Of a stretch of 64,000 nt of DNA, positions 17,551 through 25,956 are shown in pieces (the first letter of the stretch is position 1; the number at the start of each line of letters is the position of its first letter). The stretch covers positions 310,001 through 374,000 of the forward strand of contig NZ_JAXCLX010000003.1 of assembly GCF_034044635.1 (NCBI RefSeq), read 5' to 3'. A program made the position numbers and the translations under genes. Source of the DNA: Dongia rigui. GTDB taxonomy: Bacteria; Pseudomonadota; Alphaproteobacteria; Dongiales; Dongiaceae. Under the pieces are notes generated by a model that saw nothing but the letters and a program-made list of their open reading frames with translations, was not told the origin of the DNA and did no database searches.

Positions 17551-18447
17551 ATGCCTGCACAACAAGCAGCAGTGAAACAAGTCGTCGTGCATGAGGACGA
17601 TCTTGGCATGTGCCATGGCGCCAATGCGGCGTTCCTGGACCTGTCGCAGCGCGGCGTCTGCACCTCGGGTTCGGTGATGGTGCCCTGCCCCTGGTTTCTG
17701 GAAATGGCCGACATGCAGGCCAAGCACCCAGAACTCGATATCGGCGTGCACCTGACGCTCAACGCGGAAAAATCGTTCTATCGCTGGCGGCCCCTGACCA
17801 AGGCGACCCGGGCTGCAGGCCTTGCCGATGCGGATGGCTATTGCTGGAAGACGGTCGGCGAATTGCGCCGCCGCGCAGCGCCGGAGGCGGTGGAGGCGGA
17901 GCTTCGCGCCCAGATCGATACGGCGCTGGCGGCAGGCATCGATGTCACCCATATCGACAGCCATATGGGTGCCTTGCTGTGCCCGGAATTCGTCGAGACC
18001 TACGCCAAGGTGGCGCTGGACTATCAGCTGCCGGTGCTGCTGACGCGCTCCTATGCCGATTATGACCCGCGCCACAATCTGGGCGACCTCAGTGACACGG
18101 CGCCGCTTGGCCGCGCGGTCGCCAAGGTCGAGGCAGCGGGGATCGCTCTGGCGGACCAGGTCCTGGAAACACCCTGGGTGCGCCAGGACACGGCGCAAGC
18201 GGCCTATGCCGAGTTGATGGCGCGGATGAAGCCGGGGCTCAATTTCCTCGCCCTCCATTTCAACGCCCCGGGCGAGATCGAGGTGATCGAGCCGGGCTCG
18301 GCGCATATCCGCACCGAGGAATTCGCCCTGTTCCAGGACAACAACTTCACCGGGCCGCTTCTGGCCGATTGCGCGCTGCTGGGCATGCGGGCTTTCCGCG
18401 ATGCCTTGCGCGCGGAGAAGCGGAAGCAGGCCGCGACCCGGCACTAA
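17551..18447 (+). CDS. ChbG/HpnK (YdjC-like) family carbohydrate deacetylase
   Basis: A 298-aa metal-dependent deacetylase-fold protein. Family motifs are VVHEDDLGMCHGANAAF (Asp ligands), IGVHLTLNAE (His) and VTHIDSHMGALL (His-Ser-His). The frame is open from 17485, but the ATG at 17551 follows a GGAGGGAG tract and the conserved region starts directly after. It is the first gene of the plus-strand set that continues with the sugar-binding protein. Known members remove N-acetyl groups from chitooligosaccharides or modified hopanoids. Here the context suggests an inositol-linked or amino-sugar glycoside, but the substrate cannot be inferred from sequence. Confidence 0.85.
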   Translation: MPAQQAAVKQVVVHEDDLGMCHGANAAFLDLSQRGVCTSGSVMVPCPWFLEMADMQAKHPELDIGVHLTLNAEKSFYRWRPLTKATRAAGLADADGYCWKTVGELRRRAAPEAVEAELRAQIDTALAAGIDVTHIDSHMGALLCPEFVETYAKVALDYQLPVLLTRSYADYDPRHNLGDLSDTAPLGRAVAKVEAAGIALADQVLETPWVRQDTAQAAYAELMARMKPGLNFLALHFNAPGEIEVIEPGSAHIRTEEFALFQDNNFTGPLLADCALLGMRAFRDALRAEKRKQAATRH

Positions 18448-18530
18448 GCCTGGCACCAAGATTATGTTCAAGGAGACCAAACAGCGTAACGACACCAATC
18501 AACGCAGAGAGAAAGAATAGGGAGGCTGAA

Positions 18531-19502
18531 ATGAAAAGGTTTGGATTGAAATCCGTCATCACGGCAGCATCGATGGCCGCATCCTTGCTGTGGGCCGGCG
18601 ATGCACTCGCCCAGGCCAAGGAAGCCAAGGACGTCCGCATCGTCTTCGTCACGCATGGCCAGGCCAACGACGTCTACTGGTCGGTGGTGAAGAACGGCAT
18701 GCAGGCGGCCGCCAAGGCCATGGGTGCGCAGGTTGAATATCACGCCCCGGAGGTCTGGGACGTGGTGCAGATGGCGCAGATGATTGACGCCGCCGTGGCC
18801 TCGAAGCCCGATGGCCTGGTCGTTTCCATCCCCGATGCCGCGGCACTGAAGAAATCGATTACCAGTGCCAAGGATGCCGGCATTCCGGTCATCGTCGTCG
18901 ATAGCGGCGAAGAGCAGATCAAGGAATGGGGCCTCGACCTCTGGGTCGGCGGCGGTTCCGAATATGACAACGGCAAGAAGGCCGGCGAGATGATGGGCGC
19001 TGCCGGCGTCAAGGGCGGCATCTGCGTCAACCACGAAGTCGGCAATGTCAGCTTGGATAAGCGCTGCCAGGGCTACACCGATGGCTTGGCGGAAAGCGGC
19101 GGCAAGGTCGAAGTTGTCGCGGCAACGATGGATCCCACGGAATCTGCCGGCCGCGTCGAGGCGTATCTGTCGTCGCATCCGGAGACGACGGGTCTCCTGA
19201 CCCTCGGGCCAACCGTCGCCTCGCCGATCCTCAACCGCCTGCGTGACCTCGGCACGCTGTCGAATATGAAGGTCGGCACCTTCGACCTGTCGCCGGATGT
19301 CCTGACCGCCATCGACAAGGGCGAGATGATGTTCGGCATCGACAATCAGCAATACATGATGGGCTATCTGCCGGTCGTGTTCCTGACCACCAAGGCGATG
19401 TACGGCACCTTCCCGACCGATGCCGTGCGCACCGGCCCGGCCTTCGTGACCAAGGCCGATGCCGCCAAGGTGCTGGATCTTTCCAAGCAGGGCATCCGCT
19501 AA
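18531..19502 (+). CDS. ibpA: Inositol/sugar ABC transporter periplasmic binding protein (RbsB-like)
   Basis: A 323-aa periplasmic binding protein of the LacI/RbsB type. The signal peptide MKRFGLKSVITAASMAASLL plus WAGDALA ends at an AXA site near residue 26. The fold markers HGQANDVYWSVVKNGMQAAA, DGLVVSIPDAAALK, GIPVIVVDSGEE and ELNxQ-like GIDNQQYMMGY are present. The ATG at 18531 is five bases after GGAGG; upstream extension of the frame is ignored. It lacks a dedicated permease nearby other than IatP/IatA, so it probably serves that importer from a separate transcript under the same regulator. A terminator follows at once. Confidence 0.88.
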   Translation: MKRFGLKSVITAASMAASLLWAGDALAQAKEAKDVRIVFVTHGQANDVYWSVVKNGMQAAAKAMGAQVEYHAPEVWDVVQMAQMIDAAVASKPDGLVVSIPDAAALKKSITSAKDAGIPVIVVDSGEEQIKEWGLDLWVGGGSEYDNGKKAGEMMGAAGVKGGICVNHEVGNVSLDKRCQGYTDGLAESGGKVEVVAATMDPTESAGRVEAYLSSHPETTGLLTLGPTVASPILNRLRDLGTLSNMKVGTFDLSPDVLTAIDKGEMMFGIDNQQYMMGYLPVVFLTTKAMYGTFPTDAVRTGPAFVTKADAAKVLDLSKQGIR

Positions 19503-19525
19503 AGGGCCATCTCGGACTTGTCATG

Positions 19526-19557
19526 ACCGGCGGGCGGGTTTGGCTCGCCGGTTTTTT
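19526..19557 (+). terminator. Intrinsic terminator after ibpA
   Basis: Stem ACCGGCG / CGCCGGT (19526-19532 and 19545-19551) with a GC-rich loop, followed by six T residues. It ends the ibpA transcript 24 bases after its stop codon. The next oxidoreductase gene begins 25 bases further on and would rely on read-through or its own promoter. Confidence 0.85.
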
Positions 19558-19581
19558 CTTGAAAATTTTGAGGATCACTTC

Positions 19582-20751
19582 ATGTCTCGCGCGATCGGCA
19601 TCGGCATCGTCGGCACCGGATTCATGGGCCAGGCCCATGCCATGGCGTTCCAATCGGCGCCGCTGATCTTCGGCACCGAAATTGGGGCACGGCTGGTGGC
19701 GATCGCCGACATCAATGCGGCGGCTGCCAAGGCCACCGCCGCGCGTTTCGGTTTTGCCAGATCCTATGGCTCCTGGCAGGAGCTGGTGTCTGACCCCGAA
19801 GTCGAGCTGGTCGCCATCACAACGCCCAATGCGCTGCATGCCGATATCGCCATCGCGGCGGCGAAGGCCGGCAAGCATGTCTATTGCGAAAAACCCCTGT
19901 CGGCCGATCTCAAATCCGCCGAAGCCATGGCCGCGGCAGCGGCGGCATCCGCGGGCCAGAGCCTGGTCGGCTACAACTATCTCCGCTCGCCCGCCATCGC
20001 CTATGCGCAGAAGCTGATCGCCGAGGGCGCCATCGGTCATGTCACCTATTTCCACGGCATTTGCGACGAAGACTATATGGCGGATGCGGCGACGCCCTTC
20101 TCCTGGCGCTGCCGCCTGGATGCCGCGGGATTCGGGGCGCTGGGCGATCTCGCCTCGCATCTGGTCAGTGTCGCCGTCGACCTGGTGGGGCCAATTGCGC
20201 GCGTCGTGGCAGATCAGAAGACCTTCATCGAGAAGCGGCCAGTGCCGGCGGCAGGCGACGGTACCGAGAAGCGCGACGGCTCGGCGGCGCCGGTCACAGG
20301 CGAATTGCGCAAGGTCGAGAACGAAGACACGGCCCATGCGCTGGTGCAGTTCAGGAACGGCGCCATGGGCACGCTCATCACCAGCCGGTCGCATTGGGGG
20401 CGCAAGGCGCATCTGGCCTTCGAGATTTTCGGCAGCGAAGGCTCGATCCTGCTCGACCATGAGCGCATGAATGAGTTGCAGCTTTATACCAAGCGCAGCG
20501 ACGACCCGGCCGCCAATGGCTATCGCCGCATCCCGATCGGGCCGGAACACCCGTTTTATGGCAAGTTCACGCCGGCCAAGGGCCACGGGATCGGCTTCAA
20601 CGATTTGAAGATCATCGAGGTGGCGCATCTGCTGGACGGAATTGCCGGCAAGCACAAGCTGCATCCCAGCATCCCCGAAGCCCTCACCATTGAAAAAGTC
20701 CTGCACGGCATCGTCGCCTCCGCCAAGAGCGGCAGCTGGGTCGATCTCTGA
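19582..20751 (+). CDS. Gfo/Idh/MocA-family oxidoreductase, second of the inositol cluster
   Basis: A 389-aa NAD(P)-dependent dehydrogenase with the Rossmann motif GIGIVGTGFMGQAHAMAF at residues 5-22, the EKPLSADLKSAE motif near residue 102 and a C-terminal catalytic fold containing HLVSVAVDLVG. GAGGA lies seven bases before the ATG at 19582; upstream frame extension would run through the terminator and is rejected. It is a candidate myo- or scyllo-inositol dehydrogenase (IdhA/IolG/IolX group), the first oxidative step otherwise missing from the iolBCDE set. Which of the two oxidoreductases fills that step cannot be decided here. Confidence 0.88.
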   Translation: MSRAIGIGIVGTGFMGQAHAMAFQSAPLIFGTEIGARLVAIADINAAAAKATAARFGFARSYGSWQELVSDPEVELVAITTPNALHADIAIAAAKAGKHVYCEKPLSADLKSAEAMAAAAAASAGQSLVGYNYLRSPAIAYAQKLIAEGAIGHVTYFHGICDEDYMADAATPFSWRCRLDAAGFGALGDLASHLVSVAVDLVGPIARVVADQKTFIEKRPVPAAGDGTEKRDGSAAPVTGELRKVENEDTAHALVQFRNGAMGTLITSRSHWGRKAHLAFEIFGSEGSILLDHERMNELQLYTKRSDDPAANGYRRIPIGPEHPFYGKFTPAKGHGIGFNDLKIIEVAHLLDGIAGKHKLHPSIPEALTIEKVLHGIVASAKSGSWVDL

Positions 20752-20780
20752 TGCGTTCAAAGGTGACTTGGAATCGTTTT

Positions 20781-20855
20781 TGTCATTCCCGCGAAAGCGG
20801 GAATCCATCCATGCGGCCGCACGAACCATGGATGCCCGCTTTCGCGGGCATGACA
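20781..20855. repeat. Nested inverted repeat of the CCCGC-TTTC-GCGGG family, second copy
   Basis: Arms at 20781-20808 and 20828-20855 are reverse complements except at two positions. Those two differences pair with each other inside each arm: the left arm hairpin is TTCCCGC/GCGGGAA, the right is TGCCCGC/GCGGGCA. Compensatory change within each arm implies that the short hairpins themselves are maintained. It is the same family as 5941-6024, located after an oxidoreductase gene. Confidence 0.88.
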
Positions 20856-20981
20856 AGATAAGAACGCCCCCGTCAAACTCCGAAACTCTAAAACCCAGGA
20901 AACGCCAAAAAGAGCCCGTTGCGGGAACTCTGCCTCGCTTCCGATTGTTTCATTTGATCGGGTCGATGGGAGTACCGGGCG

Positions 20982-21239
20982 ATGGATGGGACCCAAGGTG
21001 AGTCCGGGAAGATCGCTAAAGCGCGCCGCGCGGCGATTGCGGCCGAGATCGAGCGTCTGCGGACCACATGGCAGATCGTGCAGGCCCGCATTGACCTTTA
21101 TGCCGGCCAGCCGGAAATGACTGACCGCCTATTGCCCCTCATTATCGAAGGGGATCGCCTCTCCCTGATGATCGAGCAGTTGGAGCGGGCCAAGGCGGCC
21201 GGGCGGCCGACTCCCACGAATCCCGCTATCCCGCACTAA
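20982..21239 (+). CDS. Small hypothetical protein, probable coiled coil
   Basis: An 85-aa cytosolic protein that I do not recognise. Residues 8-65 are mostly helical with heptad-like spacing (KARRAAIAAEIERLRTTWQI, then LIIEGDRLSLMIEQLERAKA). GGGAG lies nine bases before the ATG, and a clear intrinsic terminator begins exactly at its stop codon, which argues for a real gene. It stands alone between the inositol region and kdp. No function is proposed. Confidence 0.6.
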   Translation: MDGTQGESGKIAKARRAAIAAEIERLRTTWQIVQARIDLYAGQPEMTDRLLPLIIEGDRLSLMIEQLERAKAAGRPTPTNPAIPH

Positions 21240-21263
21240 TCGGCCGACTCCGGCCGATTTTTT
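21239..21263 (+). terminator. Intrinsic terminator overlapping the stop of the small coiled-coil gene
   Basis: Perfect 7-bp stem ATCGGCC / GGCCGAT (21239-21245, 21252-21258) with loop GACTCC, followed by a T run. It separates the small gene from the kdp operon. Confidence 0.85.
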
Positions 21264-21358
21264 ATGCTCCCTTTATGGGGCGATCCCCAATCCCGTCTCG
21301 AATTTTTACGGCTGCCGGCCTTATTCCAGTGGCAGCCTCATAACGGATGGGATGACCC

Positions 21359-21442
21359 ATGATTGACCTTTTCTATACGGCAGTGGCGGCGGGGCTGTTC
21401 CTTGCCGCCGGCTTCTATGCGCGCGCCTGCGCCCATATCTGA
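21359..21442 (+). CDS. 27-aa single-span membrane ORF directly before kdpF
   Basis: A 28-codon frame (including stop) encoding MIDLFYTAVAAGLFLAAGFY then ARACAHI: one hydrophobic helix with a short polar, Cys-containing C-terminus. GGGATG (21346-21351) may serve as its ribosome site. It ends 13 bases before kdpF, so it would be part of the same message. Small membrane ORFs of this look (hydrophobic helix ending in ARACD-like residues) are found before kdpF in other bacteria as far as I recall, but they are rarely annotated. It might be an extra small subunit or a leader peptide for the Kdp pump. Confidence 0.6.
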   Translation: MIDLFYTAVAAGLFLAAGFYARACAHI

Positions 21443-21455
21443 AGAGGCCCCCGCC

Positions 21456-21545
21456 ATGATCTTCGACTATCTGCTGGGCGGTGCCGCCGTCCTTGCTCTC
21501 CTAGGCTACATGACCTTCGCGGTCATCTGGCCAGAGAAGCTTTGA
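21456..21545 (+). CDS. kdpF: K+-transporting ATPase small subunit KdpF
   Basis: A 29-aa single-helix protein, [20 protein letters not shown] then FAVIWPEKL, ending in the typical RPE(R/K)F-like WPEKL motif. KdpF stabilises the KdpABC complex in the inner membrane. It starts 13 bases after the small membrane ORF and ends 28 bases before kdpA. Confidence 0.9.
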   Translation: MIFDYLLGGAAVLALLGYMTFAVIWPEKL

Positions 21546-21573
21546 CCCGAGAAACTCTGAAATCGGTGATAAA

Positions 21574-23301
21574 ATGACTGCCAACGGTCTCTTGCAGATC
21601 GCGCTGTTCTGCGTCGTCATCATTGCGCTGACGAAACCTCTCGGCGCTTTCATGACCCGGCTCTTTGCCGGCGAAACCACTTTCCTTTCCCCCGTGCTGC
21701 GCCCCGTCGAGCGCGGCCTCTATCGCCTTTGCGGTGTCAATCCGCGCGAGGATCAGCACTGGTCGGTCTATGCCATCGCCATGTTGTTGTTCAATGGCGC
21801 CGGCTTCGTCCTCCTCTATGCATTGATGCGCCTTCAGCACCTGCTGCCGCTCAACCCGCAAGGGATGGCGGCGGTCCCCGCCGATCTCAGCCTCAATACG
21901 GCGATTTCCTTCGTCACCAACACCAACTGGCAGAACTATGCCGGCGAGGCGACGATGAGCTATCTGACGCAGATGGCCGGCCTGACCGTGCAGAACTTTC
22001 TGTCGGCGGCCACCGGCATTGCGCTGGCCGTCGCCCTCATTCGCGGCTTCACGCGGCGCTCGGCCAGCGGAATCGGCAATTTCTGGGTCGATATGACCCG
22101 GGCGACGCTCTACATCCTGCTGCCGCTCTCCGTCGTCATCGCCTTGTTCCTGGTGACCCAGGGCATGCCGCAGAATTTCGACGCCTATGTGCAGGCCACC
22201 ACTTTGGAAGGTGCGCAGCAGACGATCGCGCAAGGTCCGGTCGCAAGCCAGGTCGCCATCAAGATGCTGGGCACCAATGGCGGTGGCTTCTTCAACGCCA
22301 ATGCGGCGCATCCTTACGAGAACCCGACCGCGCTCTCCAACTTCGTGCAGATGGTGGCGATCTTTGCGATCGGCGCCGGCCTCACCAATGTCTTTGGCCG
22401 CATGGCGGGGGACCAGCGCCAGGGCTGGGCGATCTTCACCGCGATGGGTGTCCTGTTCCTGCTGGGTGTCGGCATCTGTTATTGGGCCGAAGCCGCCGGC
22501 AACCCGGCCCTTGCCGCCTTCAACATCGACCAATCCGCTGGCTTGCTGCAGAGCGGCGGCAATATGGAGGGGAAGGAGGTGCGCTTCGGCATCGCCAACT
22601 CATCCCTGTTCGCCGTCATCACGACGGCAGCGTCCTGCGGTGCGGTCAATGCGATGCATGACAGCTTCACGGCGCTGGGCGGGATGATCCCGATGGTCAA
22701 CATGCTGCTGGGCGAAGTCATCATCGGCGGCGTCGGTGCCGGCCTCTATGGCATGCTGCTCTTCTGCATCATGGCGGTGTTCATCGCCGGGTTGATGGTC
22801 GGCCGCACGCCGGAATATGTGGGGAAGAAGATCGAGGCGCGCGAGGTGAAGATGACCGTGCTTGCCATCCTCTGCATTCCGCTGGTGGTGCTGGGCTTCT
22901 CGGCGATCGCCACCGTCCTGCCGGAAGCGCTGAAGAGCGTCCAGGACGGCGGCCCGCACGGCTTCTCGGAGATCTTCTACCTCTATACCTCGAGTGCCGC
23001 CAATAACGGCAGCGCCTTTGGCGGCTTCACCGGCAACACGCCCTTCTACAACGTGACCGGCGCCATCGCCATGTTCATCGGCCGCTTCTTCGTGATCCTG
23101 CCGACCTTGGCGATTGCCGGATCGCTCGCTGCCAAGAAATCGGCGGCGGCCAGCGCCGGCACCTTCCCCACCCACGGCCTGCTCTTCATCGTGCTGCTGG
23201 TGGGCGTGGTGTTGATCGTGGGCGGCCTCACCTATTTCCCGGCCCTGGCGTTGGGTCCGGTGGTCGAGCATCTGATGATGCAATCCGGCCAGTTGTTCTA
23301 A
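21574..23301 (+). CDS. kdpA: K+-transporting ATPase, potassium-binding subunit A
   Basis: A 575-aa inner-membrane channel-like subunit with about ten transmembrane helices. The four selectivity-filter regions are recognisable: [41 protein letters not shown] and [12 protein letters not shown]. It selects K+ and passes it to KdpB. Its ribosome site is weak (GGTGAT), so expression may depend on coupling to kdpF. Size and motifs are typical. Confidence 0.97.
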   Translation: MTANGLLQIALFCVVIIALTKPLGAFMTRLFAGETTFLSPVLRPVERGLYRLCGVNPREDQHWSVYAIAMLLFNGAGFVLLYALMRLQHLLPLNPQGMAAVPADLSLNTAISFVTNTNWQNYAGEATMSYLTQMAGLTVQNFLSAATGIALAVALIRGFTRRSASGIGNFWVDMTRATLYILLPLSVVIALFLVTQGMPQNFDAYVQATTLEGAQQTIAQGPVASQVAIKMLGTNGGGFFNANAAHPYENPTALSNFVQMVAIFAIGAGLTNVFGRMAGDQRQGWAIFTAMGVLFLLGVGICYWAEAAGNPALAAFNIDQSAGLLQSGGNMEGKEVRFGIANSSLFAVITTAASCGAVNAMHDSFTALGGMIPMVNMLLGEVIIGGVGAGLYGMLLFCIMAVFIAGLMVGRTPEYVGKKIEAREVKMTVLAILCIPLVVLGFSAIATVLPEALKSVQDGGPHGFSEIFYLYTSSAANNGSAFGGFTGNTPFYNVTGAIAMFIGRFFVILPTLAIAGSLAAKKSAAASAGTFPTHGLLFIVLLVGVVLIVGGLTYFPALALGPVVEHLMMQSGQLF

Positions 23302-23313
23302 GGAAGAAAAGAA

Positions 23314-25362
23314 ATGACGACCTCATCGCGTAAAGCAACTTTGCTCGACGGCCGGATTTTGGGAGATGCCGCAAAAGCAGCCTTCCGCAAGCTGGACCCG
23401 CGCCAGCTTTATACCAACCCGGTGATGCTGGCGGTCGAGTTGGTGGCGGTCATCGCCACCATCCTCTTCATCCGCGACCTCGTCACCGGCACCGGCACGT
23501 CCTTTGCCGGGCAGATCGTCGCCTGGCTGTGGATCACCGTGCTTTTTGCCAATTTCGCCGAGGCGGTGGCGGAAGGCCGCGGCAAGGCGCAGGCCGATGC
23601 GCTCCGGAAGTCGCGCATCAATGCGACGGCCAAGAAGCTCGGCGCCAAGACCCAGGGCTATGACATCGTCTCCGCCCTGTCGCTGCAGCCCGGCGATGTG
23701 GTGCTGGTCGAGACCGGCGACCTTATCCCCGGCGATGGCGAGGTGATCGAAGGCATCGCCTCAGTCGATGAATCGGCGATCACCGGTGAATCGGCCCCCG
23801 TCATCCGCGAAAGCGGCGGCGACCGCTCGGCGGTGACCGGCGGCACGCGTGTTCTCTCCGACGAGATCAAGGTGAGGATCACAGCGGCGCAGGGGTCGAC
23901 CTTCCTCGACCGCATGATCGGTCTGGTCGAGGGGGCGAAGCGACAGAAGACGCCCAATGAGGTGGCGCTCAATATCCTGCTCGCTGGCATGACACTGATC
24001 TTCCTCTTTGCCGTCGCCTCTATCCCGAGCTTTGCCAAATATGCCGGCGGCACGGTGTCGGTGATCGTCCTCATCGCACTCTTTGTGACGCTGATCCCCA
24101 CCACGATCGGCGCCCTCCTCTCGGCGATCGGCATTGCCGGCATGGACCGGCTGGTGAAGTTCAACGTGCTCTCGATGTCCGGCCGCGCGGTCGAAGCCGC
24201 GGGCGACGTCGATACGCTGCTGCTCGACAAGACCGGCACGATCACGCTCGGCAACCGCCTTGCCGCCGAGTTCCTGCCGGTCTCGGGCGTGACGCCCGAG
24301 GAACTGGCCAATGCGGCGCAATTGTCCTCCTTCAGCGACGAGACGCCGGAAGGCCGCTCCATCGTCGTGCTGGCCAAGGAGAAGTATGGCCTGCGCGGGC
24401 GCGAGATGGCACCTATGCACGCAACCTTCGTGCCCTTCACGGCACAGACGCGCATGAGCGGCGTCGATGTCGACGGCCACCGCATTCGCAAGGGTGCTGT
24501 CGATGCCGTCATCGACTTCGTCAAGGCGCAAAAGGGTGCCGGCGCCGTCACCCCGGAACTGACCGAGATCAGCGAGCGGATCGCCAAATCGGGCGGCACG
24601 CCGCTGGCTGTCGCCGATGGCGATCGCGTCCTCGGCGTCATTCACCTGAAGGACGTGGTGAAGGGTGGCATCCGCGAGCGCTTCCAGGAACTGCGCCGCA
24701 TGGGTATCCGCACGGTGATGATCACCGGCGACAATCCGCTGACGGCAGCGGCCATCGCGGCCGAAGCCGGTGTCGACGATTTCCTCGCGCAGGCGACGCC
24801 GGAAACTAAACTGAAGCTCATCCGCGATGAGCAGGCCAAGGGCAAGCTGGTCGCCATGTGCGGCGACGGCACCAATGACGCGCCGGCACTTGCCCAAGCG
24901 GATGTCGGTGTGGCGATGCAGACCGGCACCCAGGCCGCACGCGAGGCCGGCAACATGGTCGATCTCGACAGCAACCCCACCAAGCTCATCGAGATCGTCA
25001 TGATCGGCAAGCAGCTGTTGATGACGCGCGGTGCCTTGACCACCTTCTCGATCGCCAACGATGTGGCGAAGTATTTCGCCATCATCCCGGCGATGTTCGC
25101 GGCCTTCTATCCGCAACTCGGGATCTTGAACGTGATGGGGCTCGCCACGCCGGAAAGCGCCATCCTGTCGGCGACGATCTTCAACGCACTGATCATCGTG
25201 GCGCTCATTCCGCTGTCACTGAAGGGCGTGCGTTATCAGGCCAAAAGCGCCGGGTCGCTGCTGGCCAGCAATCTTGCCATCTATGGGTTGGGGGGATTGG
25301 TGGTGCCGTTCATCGGCATCAAAGCCATCGATCTGGCCCTGACCACGCTCCATATCATCTGA
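23314..25362 (+). CDS. kdpB: K+-transporting P-type ATPase, catalytic subunit B
   Basis: A 682-aa type IA P-type ATPase. The actuator motif is [11 protein letters not shown], the phosphorylated aspartate lies in [13 protein letters not shown] (around residue 305), and the hinge is [20 protein letters not shown]. Transmembrane helices lie near both ends. ATP hydrolysis drives K+ uptake through KdpA at low external K+. AAGGAAG precedes the ATG at 23314, 12 bp after kdpA. Confidence 0.97.
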   Translation: MTTSSRKATLLDGRILGDAAKAAFRKLDPRQLYTNPVMLAVELVAVIATILFIRDLVTGTGTSFAGQIVAWLWITVLFANFAEAVAEGRGKAQADALRKSRINATAKKLGAKTQGYDIVSALSLQPGDVVLVETGDLIPGDGEVIEGIASVDESAITGESAPVIRESGGDRSAVTGGTRVLSDEIKVRITAAQGSTFLDRMIGLVEGAKRQKTPNEVALNILLAGMTLIFLFAVASIPSFAKYAGGTVSVIVLIALFVTLIPTTIGALLSAIGIAGMDRLVKFNVLSMSGRAVEAAGDVDTLLLDKTGTITLGNRLAAEFLPVSGVTPEELANAAQLSSFSDETPEGRSIVVLAKEKYGLRGREMAPMHATFVPFTAQTRMSGVDVDGHRIRKGAVDAVIDFVKAQKGAGAVTPELTEISERIAKSGGTPLAVADGDRVLGVIHLKDVVKGGIRERFQELRRMGIRTVMITGDNPLTAAAIAAEAGVDDFLAQATPETKLKLIRDEQAKGKLVAMCGDGTNDAPALAQADVGVAMQTGTQAAREAGNMVDLDSNPTKLIEIVMIGKQLLMTRGALTTFSIANDVAKYFAIIPAMFAAFYPQLGILNVMGLATPESAILSATIFNALIIVALIPLSLKGVRYQAKSAGSLLASNLAIYGLGGLVVPFIGIKAIDLALTTLHII

Positions 25363-25373
25363 CGGAGGTTCTT

Positions 25374-25940
25374 ATGTTGACCCAATTGCGGCCGGCCTTG
25401 CTAATGCTGGTCTTCCTCACCCTCATCACTGGCCTTGCCTATCCGCTGGCCGTCACCGGCATGGCCAGCCTCGCCTTTCCGGACAAGGCCCGTGGCAGCC
25501 TCATCATCCGCAACGAGCAAGTGATCGGCTCCAGCCTGATCGGCCAGAAATTCGCGGGTGCTACATACTTCCACAGCCGCCCCTCGGCCGCGGGTGCTGA
25601 CGGCTATGATGCCGCGGCCTCCTCCGGCTCGAATCTCGGCCCGACCTCCAAGGCGTTGATCGAGCGAGTTGGTGCAGCGGCCAAGGCCGAGGCGCAGGAT
25701 GGCACGCCGGTGCCGGTCGACCTCGTCACCGCTTCGGGCAGTGGGCTCGATCCCGATATCACCCCGGCTAGCGCCTATTTCCAGGTGGCCCGCGTTGCCC
25801 AGGCGCGGGGCCTTTCGGAAGACGTGGTCAAGACGCTGGTCGATGCCCATATCACGGGACGAACCTTTGGTTTTCTTGGCGAGCCGCGCGTCAATGTGCT
25901 AACGCTCAATCTGGCACTCGATGAGGCGGCCGCCCAATGA
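25374..25940 (+). CDS. kdpC: K+-transporting ATPase subunit C
   Basis: A 188-aa protein with one N-terminal transmembrane helix ([20 protein letters not shown]) and a periplasmic domain containing [23 protein letters not shown] and [18 protein letters not shown], all family landmarks. A GGAGG site lies five bases before the ATG. It is 11 bp after kdpB and leads into kdpD. Confidence 0.96.
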   Translation: MLTQLRPALLMLVFLTLITGLAYPLAVTGMASLAFPDKARGSLIIRNEQVIGSSLIGQKFAGATYFHSRPSAAGADGYDAAASSGSNLGPTSKALIERVGAAAKAEAQDGTPVPVDLVTASGSGLDPDITPASAYFQVARVAQARGLSEDVVKTLVDAHITGRTFGFLGEPRVNVLTLNLALDEAAAQ

Positions 25941-25956
25941 TGGATTTGATCTTCCG

